From the NCBI RefSeq assembly GCF_900115245.1, contig NZ_FOVT01000011.1, positions 124,001 to 188,000 on the forward strand: a stretch of 64,000 nucleotides of DNA. Reading direction: 5' to 3'. This document shows positions 9,188-18,944 of this stretch, one piece after another; position 1 is the first letter of the stretch, and the number at the start of each line of letters is the position of its first letter. The translations under genes were made by a program, and so were the position numbers. Under the pieces are notes generated by a model. It was not told where the DNA came from, ran no database searches, and worked only from the letters and a program-made list of their open reading frames with translations. The stretch comes from Mesorhizobium sp. NFR06. Its GTDB lineage: Bacteria; Pseudomonadota; Alphaproteobacteria; Rhizobiales; Rhizobiaceae.

Positions 9188-10498
9188 ATGCCGATCTTCA
9201 TCGACCGCCGCCTGAACCCGAAAGACAAGAGCCTGGGCAATCGTCAGCGCTTCCTCAGGCGCGCCCGCGAAGAGCTCAAGCGCAGCATCCGCGACCAGGT
9301 TCGCTCAGGGCGCATCGCCGAGGTCGACCGCGAGCATGCCGTGCCGATGCCCCGCAAGGGCACCAGCGAACCGACCTTCGGCGGCGACAAGGAAAGTGGC
9401 CGCCGCCAGCACGTCCTGCCCGGCAACAGGACGTTCAACTCCGGCGATCTCATCCCCAAGCCTGGTGGCGTGGGCGGCAGCCAATCGGCTCCGGGAACAA
9501 CGGAATCCGAAGACGATTTTCGCTTCGTGCTGTCGCGCGAGGAGGTGCTCGACCTCTTCTTCGAAGACCTGGAACTGCCCGATCTGGTCAAGCTCAATCT
9601 CAAGCAGATACTGAGCTTCAAGCCAAGACGGGCCGGCTTTACGGCAAGCGGAGCGCCCACCAACATCAATGTCGGCCGCACGATGCGAAACAGCCACGGG
9701 CGCCGCATCGCTCTCAGGCGCCCCAAACAGGCGGAGCTGGACGCGATCGCCCAGGAGATTGCCGAGCTTCAAGCCAAGCCGGAAGGCGCGGCTGTGCGCG
9801 ATCGCATCGCCGCCCTGCGCGAGGAATTCGACCGGCTCGAGCGCCGGCGCAAGCGGATTGCCTATGTCGATCCGGTCGACATCCGTTTCAATCGGTTCGA
9901 TCCCCAACCGGTGCCGACTGCGAGTGCGGTGATGTTCTGCCTGATGGACGTCTCGGGGTCGATGGGAGAGCGCGAGAAGGACCTGGCCAAACGCTTCTTC
10001 GTGTTGCTGCACCTGTTCCTGACACGCCGCTATGAGCGCATCGAGGTAGTCTTCATCCGCCACACCCACGAAGCCAAGGAGGTGGACGAGCAGACGTTCT
10101 TCTACCACACCGAAAGCGGCGGAACCGTCGTTTCCACCGCGCTCGAGGAAATGCACCGCATCATCGAGCAGCGCTATCCGGTCGCCGAATGGAATATCTA
10201 CGCCGCCCAGGCCTCCGACGGCGACAATTTCGCCACCGACTCGGAACGCTGCATAGAGCTGCTCGACCGCAAGCTCATGCGCCTTTGCCAGTATTTCGCC
10301 TATGTGGAGATCATCGACGAGCGGGAAAGCCACATTTTCGGCTCCACCCAGAACGGCACGTCGCTCTGGCGCGCCTACAATGCCGTCGACGGGAAATGGC
10401 CGAATTTCCAGATGAGGCGCATTGCCGCTCCGGCCGATATATACCCGGTCTTTCGCCAGCTCTTCGCCAGGCAGCCTGCCCTGCGCAAGAGCGTTTGA
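9188..10498 (+). CDS. yeaH: YeaH/YhbH family protein (DUF444)
   Basis: A 436-residue DUF444 protein, the constant partner of PrkA. It has a basic N-terminus and a central coiled-coil-like Glu/Arg stretch (about 185-225). The C-terminal half resembles a von Willebrand A domain, with D-V-S-G-S in FCLMDVSGSMG. It is likely a cytoplasmic adaptor or substrate of the kinase. It follows prkA by 18 bases and precedes spoVR by 11. Confidence 0.93.
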   Translation: MPIFIDRRLNPKDKSLGNRQRFLRRAREELKRSIRDQVRSGRIAEVDREHAVPMPRKGTSEPTFGGDKESGRRQHVLPGNRTFNSGDLIPKPGGVGGSQSAPGTTESEDDFRFVLSREEVLDLFFEDLELPDLVKLNLKQILSFKPRRAGFTASGAPTNINVGRTMRNSHGRRIALRRPKQAELDAIAQEIAELQAKPEGAAVRDRIAALREEFDRLERRRKRIAYVDPVDIRFNRFDPQPVPTASAVMFCLMDVSGSMGEREKDLAKRFFVLLHLFLTRRYERIEVVFIRHTHEAKEVDEQTFFYHTESGGTVVSTALEEMHRIIEQRYPVAEWNIYAAQASDGDNFATDSERCIELLDRKLMRLCQYFAYVEIIDERESHIFGSTQNGTSLWRAYNAVDGKWPNFQMRRIAAPADIYPVFRQLFARQPALRKSV

Positions 10499-10509
10499 GG
10501 ACGTGGTCG

Positions 10510-12069
10510 ATGGGACGTGGGCCGATGGTCAGTCAGGCGCGCAAATCCGAACTGTTGTTTTCCGGGTCGGACTGGGATTTCAACAAATTGTCGCGCGTCT
10601 ACGACGAGATCGAGGCGATCGGACGCGAAGAGCTTCACCTCGATATCTATCCGGTGCAGATGGAGGTCATTTCCTCAGAGCAGATGCTCGACGCCTATTC
10701 GTCGGTCGGCATGCCGCTGATGTATCGGCATTGGTCGTTCGGCAAACGTTTCCTCTATGACGAACTTCTCTACCGCAAGGGCGCTCGCGGTTTGGCCTAT
10801 GAACTGGTCATCAACTCCAATCCCTGCATCGTCTATCTCATGGAAGAGAACACCATGGCCCTGCAGGCTTTGGTGACAGCCCACGCCGCGCTTGGACACA
10901 ACCATTTCTTCAAGAACAATCATCTCTTCCGGCAATGGACGGATGCCGGCGGCATCCTGAGCTATCTCGATTTTGCCAAGAGCTACATCGCCCGATGCGA
11001 GGAACGCCATGGCCTGCCAGCAGTGGAGGCGATCCTGGATTCCGCCCACGCGCTGATGGAGCAAGGCGTGTTCCGCTACCGTCGGCCGCCGAAGCTGTCA
11101 TCGGAACAGCAGCGCGAAGGGCTGCGCGAGCGCCTCGAATACGAGGAGCGTTCGTTCAACGATCTCTGGCGAACGCTGCCGCCCTCGCCGGGAAAGAGCA
11201 AGCCGGAAGCCAGCGACGAAACCCTTGCCGAGCGGAAGAAATCGCTCAATCTGCCGGAAGAAAACCTGCTCTATTTCCTCGAGAAGAACAGCCTCGTCCT
11301 CGAGCCTTGGCAGCGCGAGATCATCCGGATCGTGCGTGTCATCGCGCAATATTTTTATCCGCAGCGGCAAACCCAGGTGATGAACGAAGGTTGCGCCACC
11401 TTCGTGCACTACACTCTCATGAACACACTTTTCGACCGTGGCCGCATCAGCGAAGGCGCCATGCTCGAGATCTTGCGCAACCATTCGAACGTGGTTTTCC
11501 AGCCGGCCTATGACGACCCGCGCTTTTCCGGCATCAATCCCTATGCGCTGGGTCTCGACATGATGCAGGATATCAAGCGCATGTCGACCGCGCCGACCGC
11601 GGAAGACCGCGACTGGTTTCCCGACATCGCCGGCCGTGGCGACTGGCGCGACACGCTGCTCGATGCCTGGGCCAACCACCGCGACGAATCCTTCATCCGC
11701 CAGTATCTGAGCCCGACGCTGATCCGGAAGTGGCGGCTCTTCGTGCTCGCCGACGGTGCCGACGAGCCGCACTACGAGGTCGCCTCGATCCACAATGAGC
11801 GTGGCTATGCCAAGATCCGGTCAGCGCTTGCTCAAAGTTACGACGTGGGAGCGAGCCGTCCCGACATCCAGGTGGTTGACGTCGATCTTCTGGGCGACCG
11901 GCATCTGCGACTTCAGCACAATGTCAAGGATGGCATCATGCTCGAGGGTCAAAGCCGCGATGCAACGCTGCGCCATATCCGAAACCTTTGGGGCTACGAC
12001 GTCAGCCTGGCTGCAATCGATGCTGGAACCGGCGCCATGCTCAGCGAGCGCTGGACAAAGGAACTTTGA
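10510..12069 (+). CDS. SpoVR family protein
   Basis: A 519-residue SpoVR/YcgB-like protein, third gene of the prkA operon. The start at ATG 10510 has GAGG 9 bases upstream (overlapping the yeaH stop); ATG 10525 is an alternative, and the open frame upstream of 10510 overlaps yeaH and is not coding. Conserved family segments include GMPLMYRHWSFGK, YELVINSNPC and VMNEGCATFVHYT. The biochemical activity is unknown; the family co-occurs with PrkA and YeaH in starvation and stress responses. Confidence 0.93.
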   Translation: MGRGPMVSQARKSELLFSGSDWDFNKLSRVYDEIEAIGREELHLDIYPVQMEVISSEQMLDAYSSVGMPLMYRHWSFGKRFLYDELLYRKGARGLAYELVINSNPCIVYLMEENTMALQALVTAHAALGHNHFFKNNHLFRQWTDAGGILSYLDFAKSYIARCEERHGLPAVEAILDSAHALMEQGVFRYRRPPKLSSEQQREGLRERLEYEERSFNDLWRTLPPSPGKSKPEASDETLAERKKSLNLPEENLLYFLEKNSLVLEPWQREIIRIVRVIAQYFYPQRQTQVMNEGCATFVHYTLMNTLFDRGRISEGAMLEILRNHSNVVFQPAYDDPRFSGINPYALGLDMMQDIKRMSTAPTAEDRDWFPDIAGRGDWRDTLLDAWANHRDESFIRQYLSPTLIRKWRLFVLADGADEPHYEVASIHNERGYAKIRSALAQSYDVGASRPDIQVVDVDLLGDRHLRLQHNVKDGIMLEGQSRDATLRHIRNLWGYDVSLAAIDAGTGAMLSERWTKEL

Positions 12070-12118
12070 CGGCGGCGACGCCATTCGCAGGCCAGCACCA
12101 CCTGGATGTCGACACACC

Positions 12119-13009
12119 CTATCCATCGCCGGCGGGCCTGATCCTCAAGCGTGCGATGCGGTTCTTGTCACGCTTCATCACCACGAAACGCTTGCCGTGG
12201 AAGGTGAAGGCCTGCTTCTCCTCCGGGATGGACTGCGTCTCATGGATGACGAGGCCGGCGATCGTCGTGGCTTCCTCGTCGGGCAGGTCCCAGTCGAGCG
12301 CGCGGTTCAAATCGCGGATCGGCACCGTGCCGTCGACGACGACGGAGCCGTCCGCCTCTTTCTTCACGCCCTGCATGTCGACATCGTGTTCATCGGCGAT
12401 CTCGCCGACGATCTCCTCGATGATGTCTTCCAGCGTCACCAGCCCCTCGACCTCGCCGTATTCGTCGACGACGATGGCGAAATGCGCCTTGCGGCGCAGG
12501 AAGGCGTTGAGCTGTTCCTGCAAGGTTGTCGTATCCGGCACGAACCAGGGCTTCGCCGCGATCTTCATCACGTCGATCTGCGAAAAATCGTTGCCGACCT
12601 CGTTGAGGGCCCTGAGCAGGTCTTTCGCATGCAGCACGCCGACGATGTTGTCGAGCGAGCCCTTCCACACCGGCATGCGGGTGTGCGGGCTCTGCAGGAT
12701 TTCGCGCACCACCGCCTCCGGCGCATTGTCGGCATTGACCGAGCGCATATTGGTGCGGTGGACCATGATATCGGACACTTCGAGTTCCTCGAGGTCGAAC
12801 AGGCCCTCGAGTCGATTGCGCTCCTCACGCACCGCGTCGTCGCGACGGGGATCATCGCTGTCTTCGTCCCTGCCGTTACGCTCGAACCGTTGCGGGTCGA
12901 TCGGCCGCAGCGCGTAGCCGAAAGCGGCAAGCAATCGGCCGCGCAACAGAAGCGCCAACAGCACGATGGCGGCGAGGACGGCGGCAACGATCCAGCCGGC
13001 GTCGCTCAT
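12119..13009 (-). CDS. CorC-type CBS-domain protein lacking the DUF21 membrane domain
   Basis: A 296-residue hemolysin/CorC family protein. One N-terminal transmembrane helix (about 5-22) leads into a basic and acidic linker, then a CBS pair (about 85-200, DIMVHRTNM and [24 protein letters not shown]) and the C-terminal CorC/HlyC transporter-associated domain. Alphaproteobacterial relatives usually carry a multi-helix DUF21 domain before the CBS pair and are about 430 residues; here that part is absent. It overlaps the aroB stop-start by 4 bases and is probably co-transcribed with aroKB. Likely role: divalent cation homeostasis. Confidence 0.85.
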   Translation of the reverse strand: MSDAGWIVAAVLAAIVLLALLLRGRLLAAFGYALRPIDPQRFERNGRDEDSDDPRRDDAVREERNRLEGLFDLEELEVSDIMVHRTNMRSVNADNAPEAVVREILQSPHTRMPVWKGSLDNIVGVLHAKDLLRALNEVGNDFSQIDVMKIAAKPWFVPDTTTLQEQLNAFLRRKAHFAIVVDEYGEVEGLVTLEDIIEEIVGEIADEHDVDMQGVKKEADGSVVVDGTVPIRDLNRALDWDLPDEEATTIAGLVIHETQSIPEEKQAFTFHGKRFVVMKRDKNRIARLRIRPAGDG

Positions 13010-14148
13010 CCCGGCCAGCTTTCCCGCCGGCCCGGATGGCTCGCCTTGAGGAAGGTGAGCACTTCCGAGGGCGGCACGTCCTTGGCGATGAAGGCCTGGC
13101 CGATGCCGCGCGTCAGAATGAAGGTGAGCGCACCGCGCGAGACCTTCTTGTCCTGGGTGATGAAGCCCAGCAGCGCCTCGGCGTCCGGCAGGTCACCGGG
13201 AATATCGGCCATGCGCCAGGGCAAGCCGACGGCGCGAAGATGCGCCTCGACGCGGGCCGCATCGTCGGGGCTAGCCAGGTTGAGGCGCGCCGAGAAACGA
13301 TGCGCCAGCGCCATACCGATGGCGACACCCTCGCCATGGACGAGACGCGCGCCGTCATATTGCGTGGCGGCCTCCAGCGCATGACCGAACGTGTGGCCGA
13401 GATTGAGCAGCGCGCGATCGCCGGTCTCGAACTCGTCGCGGGCAACGACATCGGCCTTGGCGCGGCAGGCTTCGGCAATCGCCTCGACCCGCGCCGCGCC
13501 GCCGGCAAACACCTCCCGCCAGTTCTGTTCGAGCCAGGCGAAGAAGGCCGGGCGGTCGATCAGCCCGTATTTGGCTAGCTCGGCATAGCCGGCGCGGAAC
13601 TCGCGGATCGGCAGCGTGTCGAGCACGCCGGTGTCGGCGAGCACCAGCTTGGGCTGGTGGAAAACGCCGACGAGGTTCTTACCGCGTGCGCTGTTGATGC
13701 CGGTCTTGCCGCCAACGGAAGAATCGACCTGCGCCAAAAGCGACGTCGGGACCTGCACGAAATTCATGCCGCGCCGCACGATGCCGGAAGCAAAGCCGGC
13801 AAGATCGCCGATCACGCCGCCACCGAGCGCGATCACCACGTCGCGGCGTTCGAGCTTGGCGGCGAGCACGCCGTCGACCACCTCTTCCAGACGGGCAAAG
13901 CTCTTTGTCTTTTCGCCAGCCGGCAATGTGATGACGGCCGACTGGATGCCGCCCTTCTCCAGGCCGGCCTTCAGCGTTTCGAGATGCGCGCCGGCGACGT
14001 TCTCGTCGGTGACGATGGCCGCGCGGGTACCGGGAAGGCGGCGCGCGATCTCCTCGCCGGAGCGCCCCAGCAATCCGGAGCCGATCAGGATGTCATAGCC
14101 GCGATCGCCGAGCCCGACCTCGACCTTCACCGGTTCGGCATTGCTCAT
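13006..14148 (-). CDS. aroB: 3-dehydroquinate synthase
   Basis: A 380-residue AroB, second step of the shikimate pathway: DAHP to 3-dehydroquinate, using NAD and Zn/Co. The NAD-binding stretch [14 protein letters not shown], the substrate-binding VGGKTGIN and the metal-ligand segment [12 protein letters not shown] are all intact, as is HGEGVAIGM. Its start overlaps the aroK stop (14145-14148), the usual rhizobial arrangement. Confidence 0.97.
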   Translation of the reverse strand: MSNAEPVKVEVGLGDRGYDILIGSGLLGRSGEEIARRLPGTRAAIVTDENVAGAHLETLKAGLEKGGIQSAVITLPAGEKTKSFARLEEVVDGVLAAKLERRDVVIALGGGVIGDLAGFASGIVRRGMNFVQVPTSLLAQVDSSVGGKTGINSARGKNLVGVFHQPKLVLADTGVLDTLPIREFRAGYAELAKYGLIDRPAFFAWLEQNWREVFAGGAARVEAIAEACRAKADVVARDEFETGDRALLNLGHTFGHALEAATQYDGARLVHGEGVAIGMALAHRFSARLNLASPDDAARVEAHLRAVGLPWRMADIPGDLPDAEALLGFITQDKKVSRGALTFILTRGIGQAFIAKDVPPSEVLTFLKASHPGRRESWPG

Positions 14149-14774
14149 GACCGCACCTCGTCAGTTGTGGCGCTTGTAGCGCCTGCCGCGGCCGTGTCGA
14201 CGCCGAGTTGGGCGCAGAGCGCCGCAACGACTTCGCCGGCGATGATCTCCTTGCGGTCGTCGCGCGTCGGCACGGTCAGGTCGGCGTTGGCGTAGACCGG
14301 GTAACGCTCGCTCATCAGCCGCTCGAGCACAGCTCGCGGATCGGGGTTCTTCAGCAGCGGCCGGTTCTGTTTCTTCGAAACCCGCTCCATCAGGAGGTCG
14401 AGGTCGGCCTTCAGCCAGACCGATACGCCATGGGCCGCGATCGCCTCGCGGGTGTGGGCGTTCATGAAGGCGCCGCCGCCGGTCGACAGCACTTGCGGGC
14501 CATGTTCCAGCAGGCGCAGGATCACCCGCTGCTCCAGCGCGCGGAATTCCGGCTCACCATAGCGCTCGAACAGCTCCGGCACCGTCATGCGCGAGACGCT
14601 TTCGATTTCCTGGTCGCTATCCATGAAGGGCAGCGAAAGCATCATCGCCACCTTGCGGCCGATCGCGGTCTTGCCGGCGCCCATCAGCCCGACGAAGACG
14701 ATCGAGCGGCTGCCGAGCCGTTCGATCAGCGCGGCGCGGCCTTCGTCCGTCGGATTTGCTGGCAGAGCGTTCAT
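14145..14774 (-). CDS. aroK: Shikimate kinase
   Basis: A 209-residue shikimate kinase (shikimate + ATP to shikimate 3-phosphate). The P-loop GLMGAGKT lies at residues 29-36, the substrate-binding Asp in FMDSDQEIE, and the STGGGAFMN glycine motif is present. The start at ATG 14774 is preferred because AAGGGG lies just upstream; ATG 14801 is possible. It heads aroK-aroB-corC. Confidence 0.95.
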   Translation of the reverse strand: MNALPANPTDEGRAALIERLGSRSIVFVGLMGAGKTAIGRKVAMMLSLPFMDSDQEIESVSRMTVPELFERYGEPEFRALEQRVILRLLEHGPQVLSTGGGAFMNAHTREAIAAHGVSVWLKADLDLLMERVSKKQNRPLLKNPDPRAVLERLMSERYPVYANADLTVPTRDDRKEIIAGEVVAALCAQLGVDTAAAGATSATTDEVRS

Positions 14775-14963
14775 CGGGGCCCCTTTGCGCCGTATCGACA
14801 TCAAAAGCCTGTTTGCGTCAAGCACGGCCGGGCAAAGCGCCCGAAGCTTTTGCGGCAAAACCCCTGTCCAGCGGAATCCTTCGTCCTTGAATTGGCCGGA
14901 TTGGCGTCCCATAAGGGCACAGGGCTTTGGAAACGCAGAACAACAAGACGGGCGATAATTTGA

Positions 14964-15116
14964 ATGCCGACTTTGTTTCGCTTCGTCGTGACGCTGGCGG
15001 TTCTTGCAGGCATTGCTTATGGCGCGATGTTCGCGCTGGCCATGTTCGTGGAGCCGAGAAAAGCGGAAATGAGCATCCGCATTCCCGCCGAAAAGCTCAA
15101 CCCCAAGAAAAACTGA
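14964..15116 (+). CDS. Small single-pass membrane protein (50 aa)
   Basis: A 50-residue ORF between aroK and xer[11 protein letters not shown], then a hydrophobic helix to about residue 29, then a charged tail ending NPKKN. One N-terminal transmembrane helix with a cytoplasmic or periplasmic basic tail is predicted. It ends 20 bases before xerD on the same strand. No clear Shine-Dalgarno is seen. The codon usage and hydrophobic pattern look real, but the function is unknown. Confidence 0.6.
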   Translation: MPTLFRFVVTLAVLAGIAYGAMFALAMFVEPRKAEMSIRIPAEKLNPKKN

Positions 15117-15136
15117 CAACGAACTGATCCGGCCCG

Positions 15137-16051
15137 ATGAACAGCGCCGCCCGCATCGAAGCCTTCCTCGAAATGATGAGCGCCGAGCGGGGCGCGGCCG
15201 AAAACACGCTTTCTTCTTACCGTCGCGACCTGGAAGACGCCTCCGAAGCCATCAGTGGCGGACTGGCGGGCGCGGGCGCGTCCGACATCCGCGCCTATCT
15301 CGACGACATTGCCGCGCGCGGCTTCGCGCCGACCTCGCAGGCGCGGAAATTGTCGGCGATCCGGCAGTTCTTCAAATTCCTCTATGCCGAGGGCCTGCGC
15401 GGCGACGACCCGACCGGCACGTTGGACAGCCCGCGCAAGGGCCGGCCGCTGCCGAAGACGATGAGCGAGGCCGAGACGGGCCGCCTGCTCGACCGAGCGG
15501 CGCAGGAAGCCGGCGAATCCGGGCTGGACGGCGACAGGCTGGCTGCGTTGCGCCTGCATGCGCTGGTCGAGGTGCTCTACGCCACGGGCCTGCGCGTATC
15601 GGAGCTGGTCGGCCTGCCGGTCACGGTGGCGCTGCGTGACGACCGCTTCTTCATGGTGCGTGGCAAGGGCGACAAGGAACGCATGGTGCCGCTCTCGACC
15701 AAGGCGCGCGTGGCCATGCGCGCCTGGCTCGCTGCAAGGGCCGGTCAGCCGGCCTTTGCCGAGAGCCCGTTCCTGTTTCCGGCCTCCTCCGACAGCGGCC
15801 ATCTCTCCCGGCAGGTTTTCGCCCGCGATCTCAAGGGGTTGGCCGCGCGGTCGGGGATAGCTGCAGCCAAGATCTCGCCGCATGTGCTTCGTCATGCCTT
15901 TGCCAGCCATCTGCTGCAGAACGGCGCCGATCTCAGAGCCGTTCAGCAACTCCTTGGCCATGCCGACATCTCGACCACGCAGATCTATACCCATGTGCTT
16001 GAGGAGCGGCTGGTGCGGCTGGTCAACGATCATCATCCGCTTGCCGACTAG
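15137..16051 (+). CDS. xerD: Tyrosine recombinase XerD
   Basis: A 304-residue XerC/D-type recombinase that resolves chromosome dimers at dif together with its partner and FtsK. Both domains are present: a SAM-like N-terminal DNA-binding domain (1-100) and a catalytic domain with Arg153 (ATGLRVSEL), Lys in [10 protein letters not shown]249-x-x-R252 ([10 protein letters not shown]), His275 and the nucleophile Tyr284 (TQIYTH). There are no phage or integron genes nearby, which supports the housekeeping assignment. XerD rather than XerC is judged from overall sequence and context. Confidence 0.9.
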   Translation: MNSAARIEAFLEMMSAERGAAENTLSSYRRDLEDASEAISGGLAGAGASDIRAYLDDIAARGFAPTSQARKLSAIRQFFKFLYAEGLRGDDPTGTLDSPRKGRPLPKTMSEAETGRLLDRAAQEAGESGLDGDRLAALRLHALVEVLYATGLRVSELVGLPVTVALRDDRFFMVRGKGDKERMVPLSTKARVAMRAWLAARAGQPAFAESPFLFPASSDSGHLSRQVFARDLKGLAARSGIAAAKISPHVLRHAFASHLLQNGADLRAVQQLLGHADISTTQIYTHVLEERLVRLVNDHHPLAD

Positions 16052-16151
16052 GCCTCATATCGCTATGTGAGGGCGACGTTCCAACGCTCGGAGCCGGCAT
16101 TTCAGCGGTTCCGCCTGCCATTTGCCTTCCGACGGATCGGTCCGCTCAAGC

Positions 16152-17102
16152 ATGTACAACTACCTCGACTTCGAAAAGCCGGTGCAGGACCTGGAGCTCA
16201 AGATCCTTGAGCTGAAGAAGCTTGCCGAGAACGGCGAGGCGGTCGATGTCGCCGAAGAGATCAGCAGGCTGGAAAAGCGCTCGCGCGACGCATTGCGCGA
16301 CCTCTACAAGGCGCTCACACCTTGGCAGAAGGTGCAGGTCGCCCGCCATCCGGACCGCCCGCATTGCGTCGACTACATCAAGACGCTGTTCACCGATTTC
16401 ACGCCTTTGGCCGGCGACCGCAATTTCGGCGACGACCAGGCGATCGTCGGCGGCTTCGCCCGGTTCCGCGGCGAGCCGGTGGCGATTATCGGCCAGGAAA
16501 AGGGCTCGGACACGGCAAGCCGCATCAAGCACAATTTCGGGTCAGTGCGGCCCGAGGGCTACCGCAAGGCGGTGCGCCTGATGGAATTGGCCGACCGTTT
16601 CCAGATCCCGCTTTTGACGCTGGTCGACACCGCCGGCGCCTATCCCGGCGTCGGCGCCGAGGAGCGCGGCCAGGCCGAAGCGATCGCCCGCTCGACCTCG
16701 GCCTGCCTTTCGCTCAAAGTGCCGTCGATCTCGGTCGTCATCGGCGAAGGCGGCTCCGGCGGCGCCATCGCGATTGCCACCGCCAACCGGGTCTACATGC
16801 TGGAACACGCCATCTATTCGGTGATCTCGCCCGAAGGCGCGGCTTCGATCCTGTGGCGCGACACCACCCGCTCGAAGGACGCGGCGACCAATATGAAGAT
16901 CACAGCGCAGGATCTTCTCGAGATGAAGATCATCGACGCCATCATTCCCGAGCCGATGGGCGGCGCCCAGCGCGCGCCGGAAACGGTCATCGCCTCGACC
17001 GGCGATCTCATCGCCAGAACGATGAAGGACTTTGCCGGCGCCAACACCGATTTCCGCGAGCAGCGCCGCGAGAAGTACCTGGCAATGGGCCGCAGTCTCT
17101 GA
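16152..17102 (+). CDS. accA: Acetyl-CoA carboxylase carboxyltransferase subunit alpha
   Basis: A 316-residue AccA, which with AccD transfers carboxyl from carboxybiotin to acetyl-CoA to form malonyl-CoA. The N-terminus [15 protein letters not shown], the crotonase-fold glycine stretches [11 protein letters not shown] and [12 protein letters not shown], and [17 protein letters not shown] are all typical. The start at 16152 fits family length (about 317); an ATG at 16122 only adds a non-conserved stretch. It lies 100 bases after xerD. Confidence 0.97.
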   Translation: MYNYLDFEKPVQDLELKILELKKLAENGEAVDVAEEISRLEKRSRDALRDLYKALTPWQKVQVARHPDRPHCVDYIKTLFTDFTPLAGDRNFGDDQAIVGGFARFRGEPVAIIGQEKGSDTASRIKHNFGSVRPEGYRKAVRLMELADRFQIPLLTLVDTAGAYPGVGAEERGQAEAIARSTSACLSLKVPSISVVIGEGGSGGAIAIATANRVYMLEHAIYSVISPEGAASILWRDTTRSKDAATNMKITAQDLLEMKIIDAIIPEPMGGAQRAPETVIASTGDLIARTMKDFAGANTDFREQRREKYLAMGRSL

Positions 17103-17321
17103 CCCCTTTGGGTCCGCGAGTCGTTCAACTGTGGCCGCAATGAGCAATTTCGCCACAAAAATGCCGCCGCATTCGGCTCAATGAAACTTGCCGTGAGGGG
17201 TTGGCCAAGGCTTGCGGTAAGGAATTTTCAAGGTTAACGGGCTTACGGTTCGCCAGTGTTCAGCGTGGCGGCCCGGCCGAAACGAAGCCGTTGGCCCGAG
17301 AGAAAAGACATAGCCGTCAAG

Positions 17322-18620
17322 ATGTTTGCCAAGCTTGCCCGCACCGGAGTCCTGATCGCCGCCATCGGCGTCGCCGGCTGCAATGATTCGTCGATGAAGG
17401 ATTTCGCGCCGGAGGCCAACAAGCCGCTGCCGGACAAGATCCTCGCCGACATGAAGGCCAAGGGCATGGTGCGCACGTCCTCGGTGATGGCGCGCATCTT
17501 CAAGGAAGAAGGCAAGCTCGAGATCTGGAAGGCCAAGACCAACGGCCGCTACGATCTCGTCGCCAGCTACGACATCTGCAAATGGTCGGGCAAGCTCGGC
17601 CCCAAATATACCGAGGGCGATCGCCAGGCGCCGGAGGGCTTCTACACGGTGCGGCCGTCGCAGATGAATCCGCGATCGAACTACCACCTGTCCTTCAATA
17701 TCGGGTTCCCGAACGCCTATGACCGCGCCAATGGCCGCACCGGCCAGAACCTGATGGTGCACGGCGCCTGCTCGTCGTCCGGCTGCTATTCGATGACCGA
17801 TGCGCAGATCGAGCAGATCTATGCCTTCGGCCGCGACGCCTTCCAGGGCGGCCAGACCGAGTTCCAGATCCAGGCCTTTCCGTTCCGCATGACCGCCGCC
17901 AACATGGCGCGCTACCGCAACGACCCGAACTACGAGTTCTGGAAGATGCTGAAGGTCGGCTACGACAATTTCGAAATCACCAAGGTGCCGCCGAAGGTCG
18001 ACGTCTGCGAGAAACGCTACGTCTTCAATCAGGTCGCGCCCGAAGGCACGACCTTCGACCCGACCGGCCCCTGCCCGGCAATGACCCAGCCGGATTCGCT
18101 GAAGACCGCCTACGCCAATTACGAGAAGAGCTACGAGGCGGCCTTCAATTCGGCAGTGAATTCGAGCACGCCGCCGCCGAAGCCGACCATCGCGGGCATC
18201 AAGGAAGCCAGCATCGTTTCCGACTGGTCGAAGCGCCGCGCCCGCGGCGAGCGCGTGCCGATCGACCCGCCATCGATGAACACCGACGGCTCGGTGACGG
18301 AAACGACCCGCATGGGCCGCATCGATTCCCCGCTCGGCCGCAAGATGGCCGCGCTCGATGCCGAGAAGGAAGCCAAGCGCAAGGCCGAGGAGCAGCGCCT
18401 GGCGGCGATCGAGGCGGCCAAGGCCGCCAAGGAAGCGGCCAAGCAGCAGGCTCTGGCCGAGAAGGAGGCCGCCAAGCAGGCGGCGCAGCAGCCGGTCGTC
18501 ACCGCGGGCGTCGAAGTCGCGCCCGCCCAGCCCGCGCCGGAAGCGCTGCAGGCGGCAGACGCCGACCAGGGCACGGTGTCGAAGCTGAAGAAGAAGCTGC
18601 TCGGCATGTTCGGCGGCTGA
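17322..18620 (+). CDS. L,D-transpeptidase (YkuD-domain) lipoprotein
   Basis: A 432-residue lipoprotein: signal peptide with lipobox GVAGC (Cys20), so anchored in the outer or inner membrane. A YkuD-type catalytic region follows, with the active-site signature HG(x)nSxGC visible as MVHGACSSSGC (His147, Cys155). After about residue 300 comes a Pro-containing linker and a long Ala/Lys/Glu-rich helix (about 345-390), possibly coiled-coil or peptidoglycan-facing, and a basic C-terminus. Likely role: peptidoglycan cross-linking or protein attachment. The start at 17322 gives the signal peptide; the frame is open to 17256. Confidence 0.85.
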   Translation: MFAKLARTGVLIAAIGVAGCNDSSMKDFAPEANKPLPDKILADMKAKGMVRTSSVMARIFKEEGKLEIWKAKTNGRYDLVASYDICKWSGKLGPKYTEGDRQAPEGFYTVRPSQMNPRSNYHLSFNIGFPNAYDRANGRTGQNLMVHGACSSSGCYSMTDAQIEQIYAFGRDAFQGGQTEFQIQAFPFRMTAANMARYRNDPNYEFWKMLKVGYDNFEITKVPPKVDVCEKRYVFNQVAPEGTTFDPTGPCPAMTQPDSLKTAYANYEKSYEAAFNSAVNSSTPPPKPTIAGIKEASIVSDWSKRRARGERVPIDPPSMNTDGSVTETTRMGRIDSPLGRKMAALDAEKEAKRKAEEQRLAAIEAAKAAKEAAKQQALAEKEAAKQAAQQPVVTAGVEVAPAQPAPEALQAADADQGTVSKLKKKLLGMFGG

Positions 18621-18671
18621 GATTTTCAGTGCATGTCGCCCAAAAGTGCAAGGCGGTTTTGGGATAACGAC

Positions 18672-18923
18672 ATGCATGAACAAAAGGCAAAACAGGCCGC
18701 CATCTACGATCTCAAGGGACTGAACTGTCCGCTGCCGGTGCTGAAAGCCCGCAAGCGTCTGGCCGCTATGCGGCCGGGCAGCAGACTCTGGCTCGAGACC
18801 ACCGATCCGTTGGCGGTGATCGATATCCCGGCCTTCTGCGCCGATGTCGGCCACCAGTTGATCGAGACGGCGGCTGTAACAGGCGGCCATCGTTTCCTGG
18901 TCGAGCGCGGCAACGCGGCCTGA
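18672..18923 (+). CDS. TusA/SirA-like sulfur carrier protein
   Basis: An 83-residue TusA-family protein with the defining CPxP motif (LNCPLPVLKARKRL, Cys near residue 16), whose Cys carries persulfide sulfur. A small two-layer fold is expected. Start ATG 18672. It lies 51 bases after the lipoprotein gene and is convergent with the CobW gene. The partner desulfurase or acceptor is not in the window, so tRNA thiolation versus other sulfur relay cannot be decided. Confidence 0.88.
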   Translation: MHEQKAKQAAIYDLKGLNCPLPVLKARKRLAAMRPGSRLWLETTDPLAVIDIPAFCADVGHQLIETAAVTGGHRFLVERGNAA

Positions 18924-18944
18924 GCCGGCCGATTTTCGATCGCC

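Noticed and set aside
15137-16051. Integron or phage integrase
   Set aside because: Sequence, length and housekeeping neighbours fit chromosomal XerD; no attachment sites or mobile genes nearby.
17178-18890. Minus-strand open frame of 570 codons opposite the YkuD lipoprotein
   Set aside because: Runs across accA-downstream DNA and two real genes; no motif and no ribosome site.
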